From Plazaster borealis (taxonomy: Eukaryota; Echinodermata; Asteroidea; Forcipulatida; Labidiasteridae), in the NCBI GenBank assembly GCA_021014325.1, contig CM037463.1:10237001-10301000 (forward strand): a DNA stretch of 64,000 nucleotides, written 5' to 3'. The notes under the pieces were generated by a model that saw nothing but the letters and a program-made list of their open reading frames with translations, had not been told where the DNA came from and did no database searches. Positions 44,086 to 54,305 of the stretch are shown here, piece after piece; within the stretch, counting starts at the first letter, position 1, and each line of letters opens with the position of its first letter. Both the position numbers and the translations under genes were made by a program.

Positions 44086-44535
44086 CTCTCCCTCAATGGA
44101 ACCTCCTTTCCCCAATGGAAGCTGCCTCCCCATGGAAGCCCCTCCCCCAATGAAAGCCCCCTCCTCCAATGGAAACCCCTGTGCTTCAATGGAAGCCCCC
44201 TCCTCCAATGGAAACCCTCCTCTAATAAAAGCCCCCTCCTCCAATGGAAGCCCCCCTCCTCCACTGGAAGCCCCCTCCCCAATGGCAGCCCCTCCCCCAA
44301 TGAAAGCCCTCTTCTCCAATGGAAACCCCTTGCTCCAATGGAAGCCCCCCTTCCAATGAAAGCCCCCTCCTCCAATGGAAGCCCCCTCCCCAATGAAAGC
44401 CCCACCCCCCAATGGAAGCCCTCTCCTCCAATGAAAGCCCCTCTTCAAATGAAAGCCCCCTGCCCCAATGGAAGCCCCCTCCTCCAATGAAGCCCCTCCT
44501 CCAATGGACAACCCCTCCTCCAATGAAAGCCAATC
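44086..44535 (-). repeat. Degenerate GC-rich tandem array (CCTCCAATGGAAGCC type)
   Basis: More than 20 units of about 18-21 bp with core CCCTCCTCCAATGGAAGC. The reverse strand gives frames rich in GGG, FHWRRG and LPLEEG, up to 173 codons. Unit length varies in threes in places, but the translation has very low complexity and I do not call it a gene. Confidence 0.9.
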
Positions 44536-45271
44536 AATTGGAACAAAGAGAGGTCCACGATTGAAGTTGTGTGGGTGGGGCATAGAAGAGGGGGTGCCAA
44601 TCTCCAGAAAACCAGACCCTTACCCAACACCCCTATACACTCTCTGTCATCCTACACACTTTACACAAAATGTTTATCACATCATCTATAAACATCTTCC
44701 ACTTGTTTTGATTTCTGATTCAGCAAAAGGTTGTTCATATTCCTCCCCAAAAAACAAATGTCAATGAAAACTGTACAAGGCTATATGTTAATAACAGTCA
44801 CATTCAGGGCTGTGATTTTCTACATCTAGAGATCGGTAAATTTTGTGTCCCGTCTACCTACCCAAGATGTTCATATTACATGTAGGGACAAACAACCCCC
44901 CTTGTTGTACCACACACTTGTTTGTACTGTGTGATATTCCCTCTCTACCAATTATCCACAAGTCAATCAAAACCAATGGGCAAATTGCTATCCCCTCGGG
45001 GTGCTGCTTTTCTTTGCTTGCCCAACAGAGCGCACAATCAATGTATTTTACGCAACTTTAACCGGCGCTGTGTGTCCCCTTCCATTTTTCCCTGTCGGCT
45101 TTTAGATTGATGATGACGAGTTGGAGGAGAAAAGGGAAGACGCGAGACGGGGAACCGTGAGAGGAGAAAGAGAGAAAGAGGGAGAGAGCCACATTGTTAA
45201 TATTGTGTGAGGTAGACGGACAATGTAGTGATTCATATGATGGATGCGGTCTGGACGCTTGGGACGGACAT
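44536..45271. other. No gene: repeat-poor, ending in a purine-rich patch
   Basis: 45110-45190 is purine-rich (GAGGAGAAAGAGAGAAAGAG). No frame of note. Confidence 0.5.
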
Positions 45272-45511
45272 TGTAGATACAGAGCATCTTCGGTTGTACT
45301 TTTATTACATGAAATTTTTCCTTCTAAATAAAATTACCAAAATATTTGTAATCACAATGTAAATTTTGTTGGATTTTTGTTTAATGAGGAAATGTAGATA
45401 CAGAGCATCTTCAGTTGTACTTTTATTCCATGAAATATTTCCTCTAAATAAAATAACCAAAATATTTGTATTCACATGTAAATTTTGTTGGATTTTTTTC
45501 AAATGAGGAAA
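45272..45511 (+). repeat. Tandem duplication of about 121 bp
   Basis: TGTAGATACAGAGCATCTTC begins at 45272 and again at 45393. The two copies share GTACTTTTATTNCATGAAAT and TAAATTTTGTTGGATTTTT with about 90% identity by eye. Confidence 0.85.
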
Positions 45512-46084
45512 TTCACCCACTGAATTTTAGAGCTATTATTGTTATTATTATTATTATGATTTATTCGACCAAAACGACACAAAATGTACAATAAACAAAG
45601 GACAAATAAAATGAGGTAAAATAAAGCAAATAAGTGCAGACAAAACAAAGTAAAGAAAGAACAATTAACCAGAAAAGATATGTAAAGGTGTAAAAAATAT
45701 ATAAAAAATTAGGTGACAAAAATACAAGAAAGGAAACTATAAAGAGGGAAATCACCCACAAACCCCCCCCCCCCAAATTAACATAAAATAAAGAATAACC
45801 ATGTGCCGAGTCCTGGTCAGCTGCTGGTCAAGCGGTCAAACACACCCAGGACTATCCCCATGCACAAGCTTGTGGCCGATACCCCCCCCCCCCCAAAAAA
45901 AAAAATAAAAAAATAAAAAATAAAAAATTAAAAAAAATAAATAAATTATTATTATTATTTTTTTACTTCAGATCAAATTCACAAAAGTCTTCAAGATTTA
46001 ACTATTTAGAATGCTCCAGTAGGGCTTCTAAAACCAAGATGCACCAAGTAGAAAATATTCCAAGAGGAACTTTGGGTCCAGAAT
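45512..46084. other. No gene: AT-rich with C runs
   Basis: ATTATTATTATTATGATTT at 45538-45560 may be a reversed LINE/SINE tail. C runs near 45764 and 45882, the latter followed by an A/T-rich tract to about 45962. Confidence 0.5.
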
Positions 46085-46135
46085 GCACAACCCGACACCA
46101 GACTCAAGCTCTGGTGTTTCTGATCAGCAGAGTGT
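46085..46135 (+). mobile_element. tRNA-derived SINE L head fragment
   Basis: CCAGACTCAAGCTCTGGTGT, TTCTGATCAGCAGAGTGTGG, followed at once by a complete SINE head. It looks like a short duplication of the head region. Confidence 0.7.
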
Positions 46136-46552
46136 GGCGTGTCGTGGCCGAGCGGATAAGAACACCGAACTCAAGCTCTGGTGTTTCTGATCAGCAGAGT
46201 GTGGGTTCGAATCCCAGTTGTGACACTTGTGTCCTTAAGCAAGACACTTAACCACATGCTTCGTCCTTCGGATGGGACGTAAAGCCGTTGGGCCCGTGTG
46301 TTGTGTAATGCACGTAAAAGAACCCAGTGCACTTATCATAAAAAGAAGGGGTTCGCCCCGGTGTTCCTGGTCTGATCGGCAGCATATATTGCGCCACAGC
46401 ACCTTGTAAACCATTGCATGGTGCTATAAATGAATAGGCCTCATACTTCAAACGTAGCTCCACATACCTTGCAGGAAAAAATTTGTAGCCAGACAATGGT
46501 GCCCTTAGAAACATCCGTATTAAGCGCCTAATAAATTTTGTGTATTATCATT
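46136..46552 (+). mobile_element. tRNA-derived SINE L, copy 5 (full length, third subfamily)
   Basis: GGCGTGTCGTGGCCGAGCGG, GGGTTCGAATCCCAGTTGTG, GATGGGACGTAAAGCCGTTG, AAGGGGTTCGCCCCGGTGTT and tail TTAAGCGCCTAATAAATTTT. It is the best template for this subfamily in the window. Confidence 0.88.
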
Positions 46553-46680
46553 AGAGTGTGGGTTCGAGTCCAGTTTTTGTGTCCTAGGTCATGTGTGTTG
46601 TGTAATGTACATCAAAGAAAACATTATACAGAGAAGGTGTTTGCCTTATGTGTTTTCTGGTATGGTTAGCTGCATTCAAT
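46553..46680 (+). mobile_element. tRNA-derived SINE L, fragment
   Basis: GAGTGTGGGTTCGAGTCC, then GTGTTGTGTAATGTACATCA, AAGAAAAC and AGAAGGTGTTTGCC: a shortened SINE L directly after copy 5. Confidence 0.68.
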
Positions 46681-46902
46681 TTGGCTCAAGTCATCTTACA
46701 CCACATCCCGTGATAAATCTTGTTTACGCCAATTTTGGAGTCAGATTCCCTGCATGTTACTGTGGCAGTGCGCATTTTAGGCAATGTGCGTACAGTTAAA
46801 CGGGCACTATATACTCACAGGCAATTTGACTCCCAAAATGGCAGACCATGTGCAGACAGTAACAATGTTTGACATCAGTGCAAGAGGGGTCAATATTTCA
46901 GT
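46680..46902. mobile_element. Inverted-repeat element P, copy 2
   Basis: CCAATTTTGGAGTCAGATTC faces TTTGACTCCCAAAATGGC; the right terminus reads GCAAGAGGGGTCAATATT. A short GCGCATTTTAGGC-centred hairpin lies between the arms. Confidence 0.68.
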
Positions 46903-47551
46903 ATGTTGCGAGTGAATAACTATTTACTGAAACAATCTCCTCGGATTTTAAACTTTCAACAAAAACAACAAGTTAACACTTCACCCTAACCTGTACCCTA
47001 GTAGCCTATAATGCACAATCGCCATCTTAACAATATGCCGCAATGCATCTTGGGAAACCATAAGTACAGTTTACAAATAAATAAAGCTGCCAAAATGGAT
47101 GCAAGCTGTAGTTTACATATATCTATGCCAGGTTTTATAATTGCCAGGTTTGATAATTGTGTATTGATTGCTTCAAAATCAGCGGGCCATGAGGGTTGCC
47201 GGTGTTGCTAAGGTTGAACTTGGATTTCACCCAGAATCCTTTGCGCATCGATCATGCGCATTATGCATGCGGGCCATAGTAGGCATTAATATTTTGTAAA
47301 TTTCTTCAATGAAAAGATTACAAAATTGTAAGTATGTTAAAATACATGTAACAGCTGTCCACCATTCTTATCTTACAAAGTACGACTTATGACTAAAGAC
47401 TGATTCAAAAATATACTAAAATTGAGGTTTGTTTGAACGAGCTTTCTCTCAATGATTTAAGTTAGAAATAACTATTTACACAGGAAGTTTTACTCTTCAC
47501 CTATGTATGGTTTGCTTTGCACTGTAGTACTACGTTCTTTCAGCAAAGAAA
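46903..47551. other. No gene: unique sequence
   Basis: GATCATGCGCATTATGCATG near 47250 is a short palindrome-rich patch. Nothing else. Confidence 0.45.
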
Positions 47552-47612
47552 GTACACATGCGGCTCGGGTGGGATTCGAACCCCCAGTCTACCTCATTCT
47601 AGTCATAAACTG
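47552..47612 (-). mobile_element. tRNA-like B-box fragment (SINE M-like)
   Basis: GGCTCGGGTGGGATTCGAAC is the complement of GTTCGAATCCCACCCGAGCC, a T arm plus acceptor strand. The remaining head is degenerate. Confidence 0.6.
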
Positions 47613-47639
47613 AATCATAATTCATGGGCAGGCCAGATA

Positions 47640-48510
47640 CTTCATTCTTGCAAGGGCAAGGTCAATTTGGTTCCTTGGTAAAGAACATCAAAATGAGGGA
47701 AATTTCTCCAAGGCAAGATAATTATTTTCCTTGTAAAGAACACCAAAATGAGGGAAATCTTTGCGAGGCAAAAATAATTGTTTTCCATTGTAAAGAACAC
47801 CAAAATGAGGGAAATCTTGCAAGGCAAAAATAATTGTTTTCCCTTGTAAAGAACACCAAAATGAGGGAAATCTTTGCAAGCCAAAAATAATTGTTTTCCC
47901 TTGTAAAGAACACCCAAAATGAGGGAAATCTTTGCAAGGGCAAGATAATTATTTTCTCTTGTATAGAACACCAAAATGAGGGAAATCTTTGCAAGGCAGA
48001 ATAATTGTTTTCCCTTGTAAAGAACACCAAAATGAGGGACATTTTTGCAAGGACAAGATACTTGTTTTCCTTGGTAAAGAACACAAAAATGAGGGAAATC
48101 TTTGCAAGGCAAGATAACTGTTTTCCATGGTAAAGAACACCAAAAAGAGGGAAATCTTTGCAAGGCAGAATAATTGTTTTCCCTTGTAAAGAACACCAAA
48201 ATGAGGGACATTTTTGCAAAGACAAGATACTTGTTTTCCTTGGTAAAGAAAACAAAAATGAGGGAAATCTTTGAAGGCAAGATAACTGTTTTCCATTGTA
48301 AAGAACACCAAAATGAGGGAAATCTTTGCAAAGGCAGAATAATTGTTTTCCCTTGTAAAGAACACCAAAATGAGGGACATTTTTGCAAAGACAAGATACT
48401 TGTTTTCCTTGGTAAAGAAAACAAAAATGAGGGAAATCTTTGAAGGCAAGATAACTGTTTTCCATTGTAAAGAACACCAAAATGAGGGAAATCTTTGCAA
48501 AGGCAAGGTA
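47640..48510 (-). repeat. 57-bp tandem array with 169-bp higher-order unit
   Basis: TAAAGAACACCAAAATGAGG recurs every 55-58 bases (47679, 47734, 47791, 47847, 47904 and on), about 15 units. The last part is a three-unit block repeated at 48018, 48187 and 48356. Since 57 is a multiple of three, a 304-codon frame with the motif ISLILVFFTRENNY is open on the reverse strand and related frames exist on the forward strand. It is most simply a satellite, but see findings. Confidence 0.9.
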
Positions 48511-48579
48511 ATTTCAAAGAGAACCAAGGCAATGATGACCGGGGGCATGGTGGCAATTACCTTTGTGCAGTATCAGGCC

Positions 48580-48793
48580 TGTGAGTTTCAAGTTTGATAA
48601 ATATCTTTCAATTCTGTTGAGTATTGTAAGTATAGTTACCCAAAAGACCAATGAGACAAAATATGTTCTCTTAGTGATTTTCAAATATAAACATCTTACA
48701 TGTTAAACTGTGTGGACAATTTTTTCTCATTTGATTCTGGTCTTGTAAAAACAAATTCAGGTCCAGTAAAACTTTTTGAGCTGCAAGCCCTGC
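48580..48793 (+). mobile_element. hAT-like element Q, copy 5 (right half)
   Basis: AGTTTGATAAATATCTTTCA, ATTCTGTTGAGTATTG, GATTCTGGTCTTGTAAAAAC and GAGCTGCAAGCCCTGC follow the order of the right half of Q copy 1. Confidence 0.65.
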
Positions 48794-49317
48794 CGCGCCC
48801 TGCATGCCGTCTCGAATATTTCCCACCAAATTCGAGCCCCATCAGGCTCTACAAGACAGTGTTATCCCTTAACAGTTTTCTGCTGGCTGAATGCCAGACA
48901 GCTAAAGGCTATTCAAATCCAGGACCGGAATTTCAACTTTGAGAGGGCAAGGCCATTTTCATTTTGCAAAGGGCAATTCCATTGGAAAATCTTTAGTCTG
49001 TGGGAAACTTTTGAAGGGAGGCACCAAGTCCAATACCAGGGGCAACAGAGGCCATGGCCTCTGTGGCCTCTGTGTAAATCCAGGCCTGAAATCTCCCTAG
49101 TCCAACTGGCTTTCAAACACCACATTCAGAACAACTCTCCATGATTCACAACATGTCATAATAATTTACCGTTAATCGTTCTTTTATTGTACTTACTCCA
49201 ACTACATAAATATGTTCTTTGATGCAGAAATACAGGAAAATGCATTGAACTGAACTTGAAAGCCACTTTCCAACAGAAGTAATGTATGCTATATGTTTTT
49301 CATGAAAAACTAGTTTC
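48794..49317. other. No gene: unique sequence
   Basis: A 122-codon frame at 48776-49144 overlaps the end of element Q and has no recognisable domain; chance is likeliest. Confidence 0.5.
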
Positions 49318-49504
49318 ACTCTCAGTGGTCTAGTGGTAAGATATCTGCTCTGTAATGGCAAAGGTCGTGGGTTTGAATCCAACCCAAGTAGAATGCCTGT
49401 GGATTTGTTCTTCTTCACATGACTCAGGAAAGTACCGAGTGTACAGTGCTTTACACACATCGGTGTATGGGTAAAAACCAAATCATATTCTTTATCTCCG
49501 ATGC
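49318..49504 (+). mobile_element. tRNA-derived SINE M, copy 2
   Basis: CTCAGTGGTCTAGTGGTAAG, GTCGTGGGTTTGAATCC and tail TACAGTGCTTTACACACATC, GGTGTATGGG. It lacks the first few bases of the head. Confidence 0.8.
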
Positions 49505-49789
49505 ATATTTTACATCAACTCTGATTTTGCGCGGGCCAATACACAGACATGTTTCTTGTACCTTTAGTTCTGACTCACAACTTAATTCTGCGGAGTGACC
49601 CACATCTTCTCAGCTGACAGAAGAATGGAAAACCGCTTCCCCTTTTCACTCCCTTTATTCCAACTTTAAGCTTGACTTCCTATGCACTGGGTCTTAATTG
49701 CTGTAAGGCCTTGTACGTAGATCTAATCAGGGCACGGCACAAAGAAGAAAAGAAGAAGGAGAATCACACACACAGCGTCTCTTCCATGT

Positions 49790-50010
49790 CAGGCAGGGTG
49801 GTCTTATTCTTATGAAATTACAAGGAATCATTAGGTGACCTTAATTTCAGACGACTTCCATAGAAAGCCAGAGGGCAGAGCGCACTACCCTGCCATCAGA
49901 ATACAATTACATCCCCCTAATCTGCTTAGGCGGCCGTTTCCATGGCAACTGACATGAGATTAATAAGTTTACGCCAAGGGTAATTGCCTACTGCCACCTA
50001 ACACTTCCCT
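49790..50010. promoter_or_regulatory. Candidate regulatory island with X-box-like site (inference)
   Basis: GTTTCCATGGCAAC at 49936-49949 is one base from a symmetric RFX X-box (GTTGCC-AT-GGCAAC). It is followed by GAGATTAATAAGTTTACG and GGGTAATTGCC and preceded by CAGAATACAATTACATCC. The stretch is repeat-free and non-coding. Function is not shown by sequence alone. Confidence 0.35.
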
Positions 50011-50099
50011 TTCAAAACACGCAAAAATGTAGTCTTTGCAAATGATTTCGGTGGGGGGGGGGTGAGGTGGGTAATGTTGTGGTGAATGCGAATCTTTCT

Positions 50100-51300
50100 T
50101 TTTTTCACTGATTGCTGTCTGGTGTGGTTGTATCAACTGTGAAAATCATATGTTTACTGATTTCCTGGGCAGCGTTTATCCGCAAAGGGAAGGTGAATAT
50201 TTTCACAGATTTCTCATGGTGTTGGTTAATGGCAATGGTGAATGAAAAATTTGTCACAAATTTCCAAGGGTGTGTGGTTTAACGGCAACTATACATACTT
50301 TATAATGATTACCCTAGTGTGTGTAATGTTTTCACTGATTTTTTGTATGAAAGGAAATCTACAAAACTTTTCACTAACTGCTCAAGTGGATGAGAGTGAC
50401 AACTTTGAATGTGAAATTTTGCATTGATTACCCTGGTGTGTGGTTATAACAAAGGTGAAAATGAATACTTTTGTTGATTACCTTTATCAATGTGAGACTT
50501 TTCACTGATTTTTCACTGATTGCTCATGAGGATGGTTGTGGCAAATGTTAATGTGAATTTTTTTCACTGATTACACAGGTACATGGTTATAACAAACTGA
50601 ATGAAAATCTTTTTACTGATTGCTCATTAAATCTTCTGTAAATGTATTTTCAGTTTCACTGATTGTCCTGGGTGTGCTTGAGAAAACTGCGCATGTGAAT
50701 CTTTTCACTGATTGCTCCTGGTTGTGGTTAAGTAAACTGCACATTTGAATCTTTTCACCGATTGCTCCTGGGTGTGGTTAAGGAAGCTGTGAATGTGAAT
50801 CTTTTCACTGATTGCTCCTGGGTGTGGTTAAGGAAACTGTGCATGTGAATCTTTTCACTGATTGCTCCTGGGTGTGGTTAAGGAAACTGTGAATCCGACT
50901 CTTTTTCACTGATTGCTCCTGGGTGTGAATAGGAATAATAATAATTTGGAAGGCTAATCATCCTAACTTACAGCTGAGAAGCTGAATTGCGAAGGACGTG
51001 GCTTCAACGAGTTTGGGCTACAGGCCTTCGGCAGCCAGCCACATCGACCCGAATCGGTATATGACCACGGAGGACAGCCAGAGATTGAAAGTGTTGATTT
51101 TTCCCTGAGGGAGCAAAACAGGAGGAAACCCCTTGTGGCACAGGAGAGAACTAACGCACAACTGTACTCGTAAAATATGGCCCTAGCCGGGAATCGAACC
51201 AAGGCCACAGCGGTGAGAGGCGAGCGCTTTATGCACTCACCACCCATATACCGCCCACAAGGAAACCGTGAATGTGACTCTCTTCAGTTACTGTATAGTA
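50100..51300 (+). repeat. 50-bp tandem repeat, decayed to fresh, split by a SINE
   Basis: CTTTTCACTGATTGCTCCTG is at 50701, 50751, 50801 and 50851, exactly 50 apart. Older units with TTTCACTGATT spacing extend back to about 50100 and forward beyond the SINE (GGAAACCGTGAATGTGACTC at 51260). The array interior is most regular, as in unequal-exchange turnover. Confidence 0.88.
50931..51258 (-). mobile_element. tRNA-derived SINE O inserted in a minisatellite
   Basis: In reverse: head GGTGGTGAGTGCATAAAGCG, CTCGCCTCTCACCGC, B box GGTTCGATTCCCGGC, a body including GTGCGTTAGTTCTCTCCTGT, and a tail of ATTATTATT at 50931-50945. The 50-bp repeat unit continues on both sides. Confidence 0.85.
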
Positions 51301-51369
51301 GTAATTCTAATAGAAAGAAAGCAGTCAAACTGTTTACTGACTGGTTTAGGATGTTGTCAGGAGAACTAT

Positions 51370-51536
51370 GGCCCTTTTCGAATCCACGGCTTTGGCTTCG
51401 GATTCGGATTCGGCTCAGGCTAGCTAGGCCCTCAGTTGTTTTGACTACACGCGTGCTATGCGTTCAGGGATTCAGACGAGAGTACAAGGCCTGAAGCCGA
51501 ATCCACAAAGCCAAAGTCGTGGATTCGAAAAGGGCC
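51370..51536. mobile_element. Foldback element H
   Basis: GGCCCTTTTCGAATCCACGG at the left and CGTGGATTCGAAAAGGGCC at the right. Arms of about 50 bp include GGCTTTGGCTTCGGATTCGG and its complement; the 65-bp loop has no frame. It sits just downstream of the 50-bp tandem array. Confidence 0.85.
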
Positions 51537-51690
51537 CGAGTGTGAATAGTTTCACTGATTATTCCAGGATTGATCCTGGTTCCAGGATGTGGTTAATTTT
51601 TATAAACCAACTCACTTGACGTTGACACCTTAAATGTTAATTAAAAACATATCTGTTATTGCTACTTTTTAGCTCTTAGAATCTTTTCTT

Positions 51691-51870
51691 TCCTATCTGA
51701 AAGCGCACAAATTTGTACAACAAGGGTGTTTTTCTTTCATCATTTTCTTGCAACTTCGATGACCAATTGAGCCCAAATTTTCACAGGCTTGTTATTTTCT
51801 GCATATGTTGGGATACACCAAGTGAGAACACTGGTCTTTGACGATTACCAAACGTATTCAGTGCCTTTAA
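51691..51870 (-). mobile_element. Palindromic MITE family A, half copy
   Basis: Only one half is present. It starts at CCTATCTGAAAGC, just outside the position of the central palindrome in intact copies, and runs to the terminus GTATTCAGTGCCTTTAA. The break at the hairpin suggests loss of one arm by cleavage or aborted replication there. Confidence 0.8.
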
Positions 51871-52426
51871 TATGTAACCAAGCAACATTGATCAGATTGT
51901 CCTGTACATGCGTGCAACCACTTGTAATCGTACCCTGTGAAATATTTAGGGGGTAAATATCAATATTGGTTTACCCTACGGAGAATGTTTGTGGAAACAA
52001 TGTTTGCACTTGGAAAAATTGAACTTCTAAAACCGAACCCAATCTGTGCTTGTTATTGATAATAGGTCATGTGGGGAACTTGTTCACATCTACAATTGAC
52101 TTTGTGGGACAATTTCTTGGGTAAACTTGATTTGTGTAAACTAAATGGGTGTGTTTCAGTCAACTTGGTTGGTTTTTTGTATGCATTGATTTATATCATA
52201 TCGGATTTTGACAGTTTTTACAAGTTCCCACCTTTTCTATTGAGGATATTAATTTGTTCATCAAAGATGCATGTGTTCACCTATTAGAGATTGTTGATCA
52301 TATTTTATCTCTTTTTATTTCTAGTTTCTATCAGATTTTTATTTATTTACTTATTCATTCTATTTTTTAAACGAAGGGTCATACTTTGGTAATGATCCCC
52401 CCAAAATGATGATTATTTTCTATCCA
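51871..52426. other. No gene: unique AT-rich sequence
   Basis: Nothing recognised. Confidence 0.5.
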
Positions 52427-52625
52427 GAAGCTTACTTGTTATAAAAATGTCAATGTTAGTATAGTAAGCATCCTGTGAAATAATTTTGTCTGAAGTGCCC
52501 CCGGTGATTAGAAATCAATAACAACATTTGAGTCTAATAAACGATTCAATAAACGATTCATGCATGAATCGTTTCTCAGATTTCTGAGGGTTGGTGTCTG
52601 TTCGCAAATGCTGCGGCCAGAGACG

Positions 52626-52629
52626 TGGT

Positions 52630-52661
<32 letters not shown>

Positions 52662-52702
52662 AACTATATTTAACGAGGGTGACCCATCCAGCACAGCTGA
52701 TC
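52626..52702 (+). repeat. ATTT array plus short insert inside family F
   Basis: About nine TTTA units, then AACTATATTTAACGAGGGTG and ACCCATCCAGC. F copy 1 lacks this stretch, so it is a separate insertion; its source is unknown. Confidence 0.7.
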
Positions 52703-52862
52703 AGTTGGTACCCACTGTCACCTCGCTTAACAACGATGGAGTCGACGTTCTCATGAAAATACCCTAGCAGTTTTTGGCTGTTTTCTCAACAAGTAGTCAC
52801 TGTATTCAGCAGAAACTTTCATAGGTGACTTTTATTGTGTCCTCCTTGATAATTTTTTGCCT

Positions 52863-53558
52863 ATAGACGTGCAAGTCTCACGCATATTTGAACTTCCGGG
52901 ACCATTGTGGTCCCAACAATATGGAGATTTATGTGGGCAAGATTTTGTTTTGTCAATTATTTTAGTTTAACATGGATTATGACCATGACAAATATATATG
53001 TTGTTGGGAATGTAATATTTAATGATACAAAAATATAAAGTAAAATCAATTCAACAATATTACGAGGAAAACCCGAGAATTAAACTTGACCTCAGCTTCC
53101 GGTTGCTGTGAAAAATTAAGAATTTTGTGCTCACCTCCGATCACAAAGCTTATGTAAACGCTTCTTTTGGATGCGCGGTGATAATCACCAGATGCTGTAA
53201 TTGCAACGCGAAGCCTTTTCATAGCGAGTCTGTGGTTGTTGAGGCGTCAACGTCCTCTATACGTCAATTCTACGCCCGTGTGACCATCGCGAATCCACGT
53301 AAGTGGTTTCTGAAAAGTTAAGATCAAATAAACATCCTTTGTCCCAGAGTTTTAATTTTGTTTCAATAATAATTAACATATTATTTGTGTATTTATTATA
53401 AAAACTAAAACTGTTTTTATAAACATGTAATGAGTATTTTTGTTGTTCTATTTTGTCATAAGATATAATTTAAAACAAAGATTCGATTTCAGAGAAAAAA
53501 ATGTTCTACATTTGACGTGTTTTCTCGTTCCGATACGCGCGAGACTTGCACAGTCTAT
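52863..53558 (+). mobile_element. Inverted-repeat element G, copy 1 (nested in F)
   Basis: Termini TAGACGTGCAAGTCTCACGC and the complement GCGCGAGACTTGCACAGTCT, A. Near the left end GGGACCATTGTGGTCCC can fold. The copy is about 696 bp and disrupts F between GCCTA and the GTTGACAAAAACC block; the target may be TA. Confidence 0.78.
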
Positions 53559-53820
53559 TAAACAGCATTATGTTGACAAAAACCAAACGATGACCCTATC
53601 ATTCAGACAATTATTGTTTTACAGTGCACCAATGCATGAGGAGTACTGAATACTGTGTGCTTTCCAAACCCTATGGGGTAACTGACCCTATTATTACCGA
53701 TATCTAAAATAAAAAATATAGATATTTCATTGTGCATGTGCAGCAGCAGTAATTAATTAAAACCAAAACATTTCTACAAATTGATAGTAAATCAAAATTT
53801 CTAAAGCCATAACGAGTAGG

Positions 53821-54196
53821 TTTAAAGGCATCGTACACGTTTGATAATTGTCAAAGACCAGTGTTCTCATTTGGTGTATCCCAACATATGCATAAAATAA
53901 CAAGCCTGTGAAAATTTGGGCTCAATTAATCATCGAAGTTGCAAGAAAATGATGAAAGAAAAAACACCCTTGTTGTACAAATTTGTGTGCTTTCAGATAG
54001 GAATAAAAACTTCTTGCAAGAAGTCTTTTATTATTTTAGTGAGAAATTACCTCTTTCTCAAAAACTACGTTACTTCAGAGGGAGTCGTTTCTCACAATGT
54101 TGTATACTATCAACAGCTCTCTGTTGCTCGTTACCAAGTCAGTTTTTATGCTAATATATATTTTGAGTAATTACCAAACGTGTACACTGCCTTTAA
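53821..54196 (+). mobile_element. Palindromic MITE family A, copy 6
   Basis: Left terminus TTTAAAGGCATCGTACACG and right terminus CGTGTACACTGCCTTTAA are well matched. The central palindrome near 54004-54028 has one changed base in one arm. It is among the best-preserved copies in the window. Confidence 0.9.
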
Positions 54197-54305
54197 GTTT
54201 GTTTTTTATCCCCTTATTTTGTCTTCTGGTTTGGGGGTTTTTCTGGGGGGGTTTTCTAGTCGGAAATAGTTCTGGGCCTGGGTTTAGTTTAAAAGTAATT
54301 GTTCA

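Larger units (their letters stand above)
52427..53625 (+). mobile_element. Palindromic MITE family F, copy 2, interrupted twice
   Basis: Same order as F copy 1. A perfect 24-base palindrome (AAACGATTCATG and its complement) lies at 52551-52574. An ATTT array plus a short unrelated piece (52626-52702) and element G (52863-53558) split it; the F sequence resumes at GTTGACAAAAACCAAACGAT. Confidence 0.8.

Noticed and set aside
44062..44583. 173-codon reverse frame as a glycine-rich protein gene
   Set aside because: Entirely explained by the GC-rich tandem array; overlapping frames of similar length exist on both strands.
47642..48556. 304-codon reverse frame as a repeat-protein gene
   Set aside because: Frames are open in several registers and on both strands because the unit is near 57 bp; no start context or homology. 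Kept only as a finding to test.
53127..53321. 64-codon cysteine-containing frame inside element G
   Set aside because: Not conserved in G copy 2 and too short; no transposase residues.
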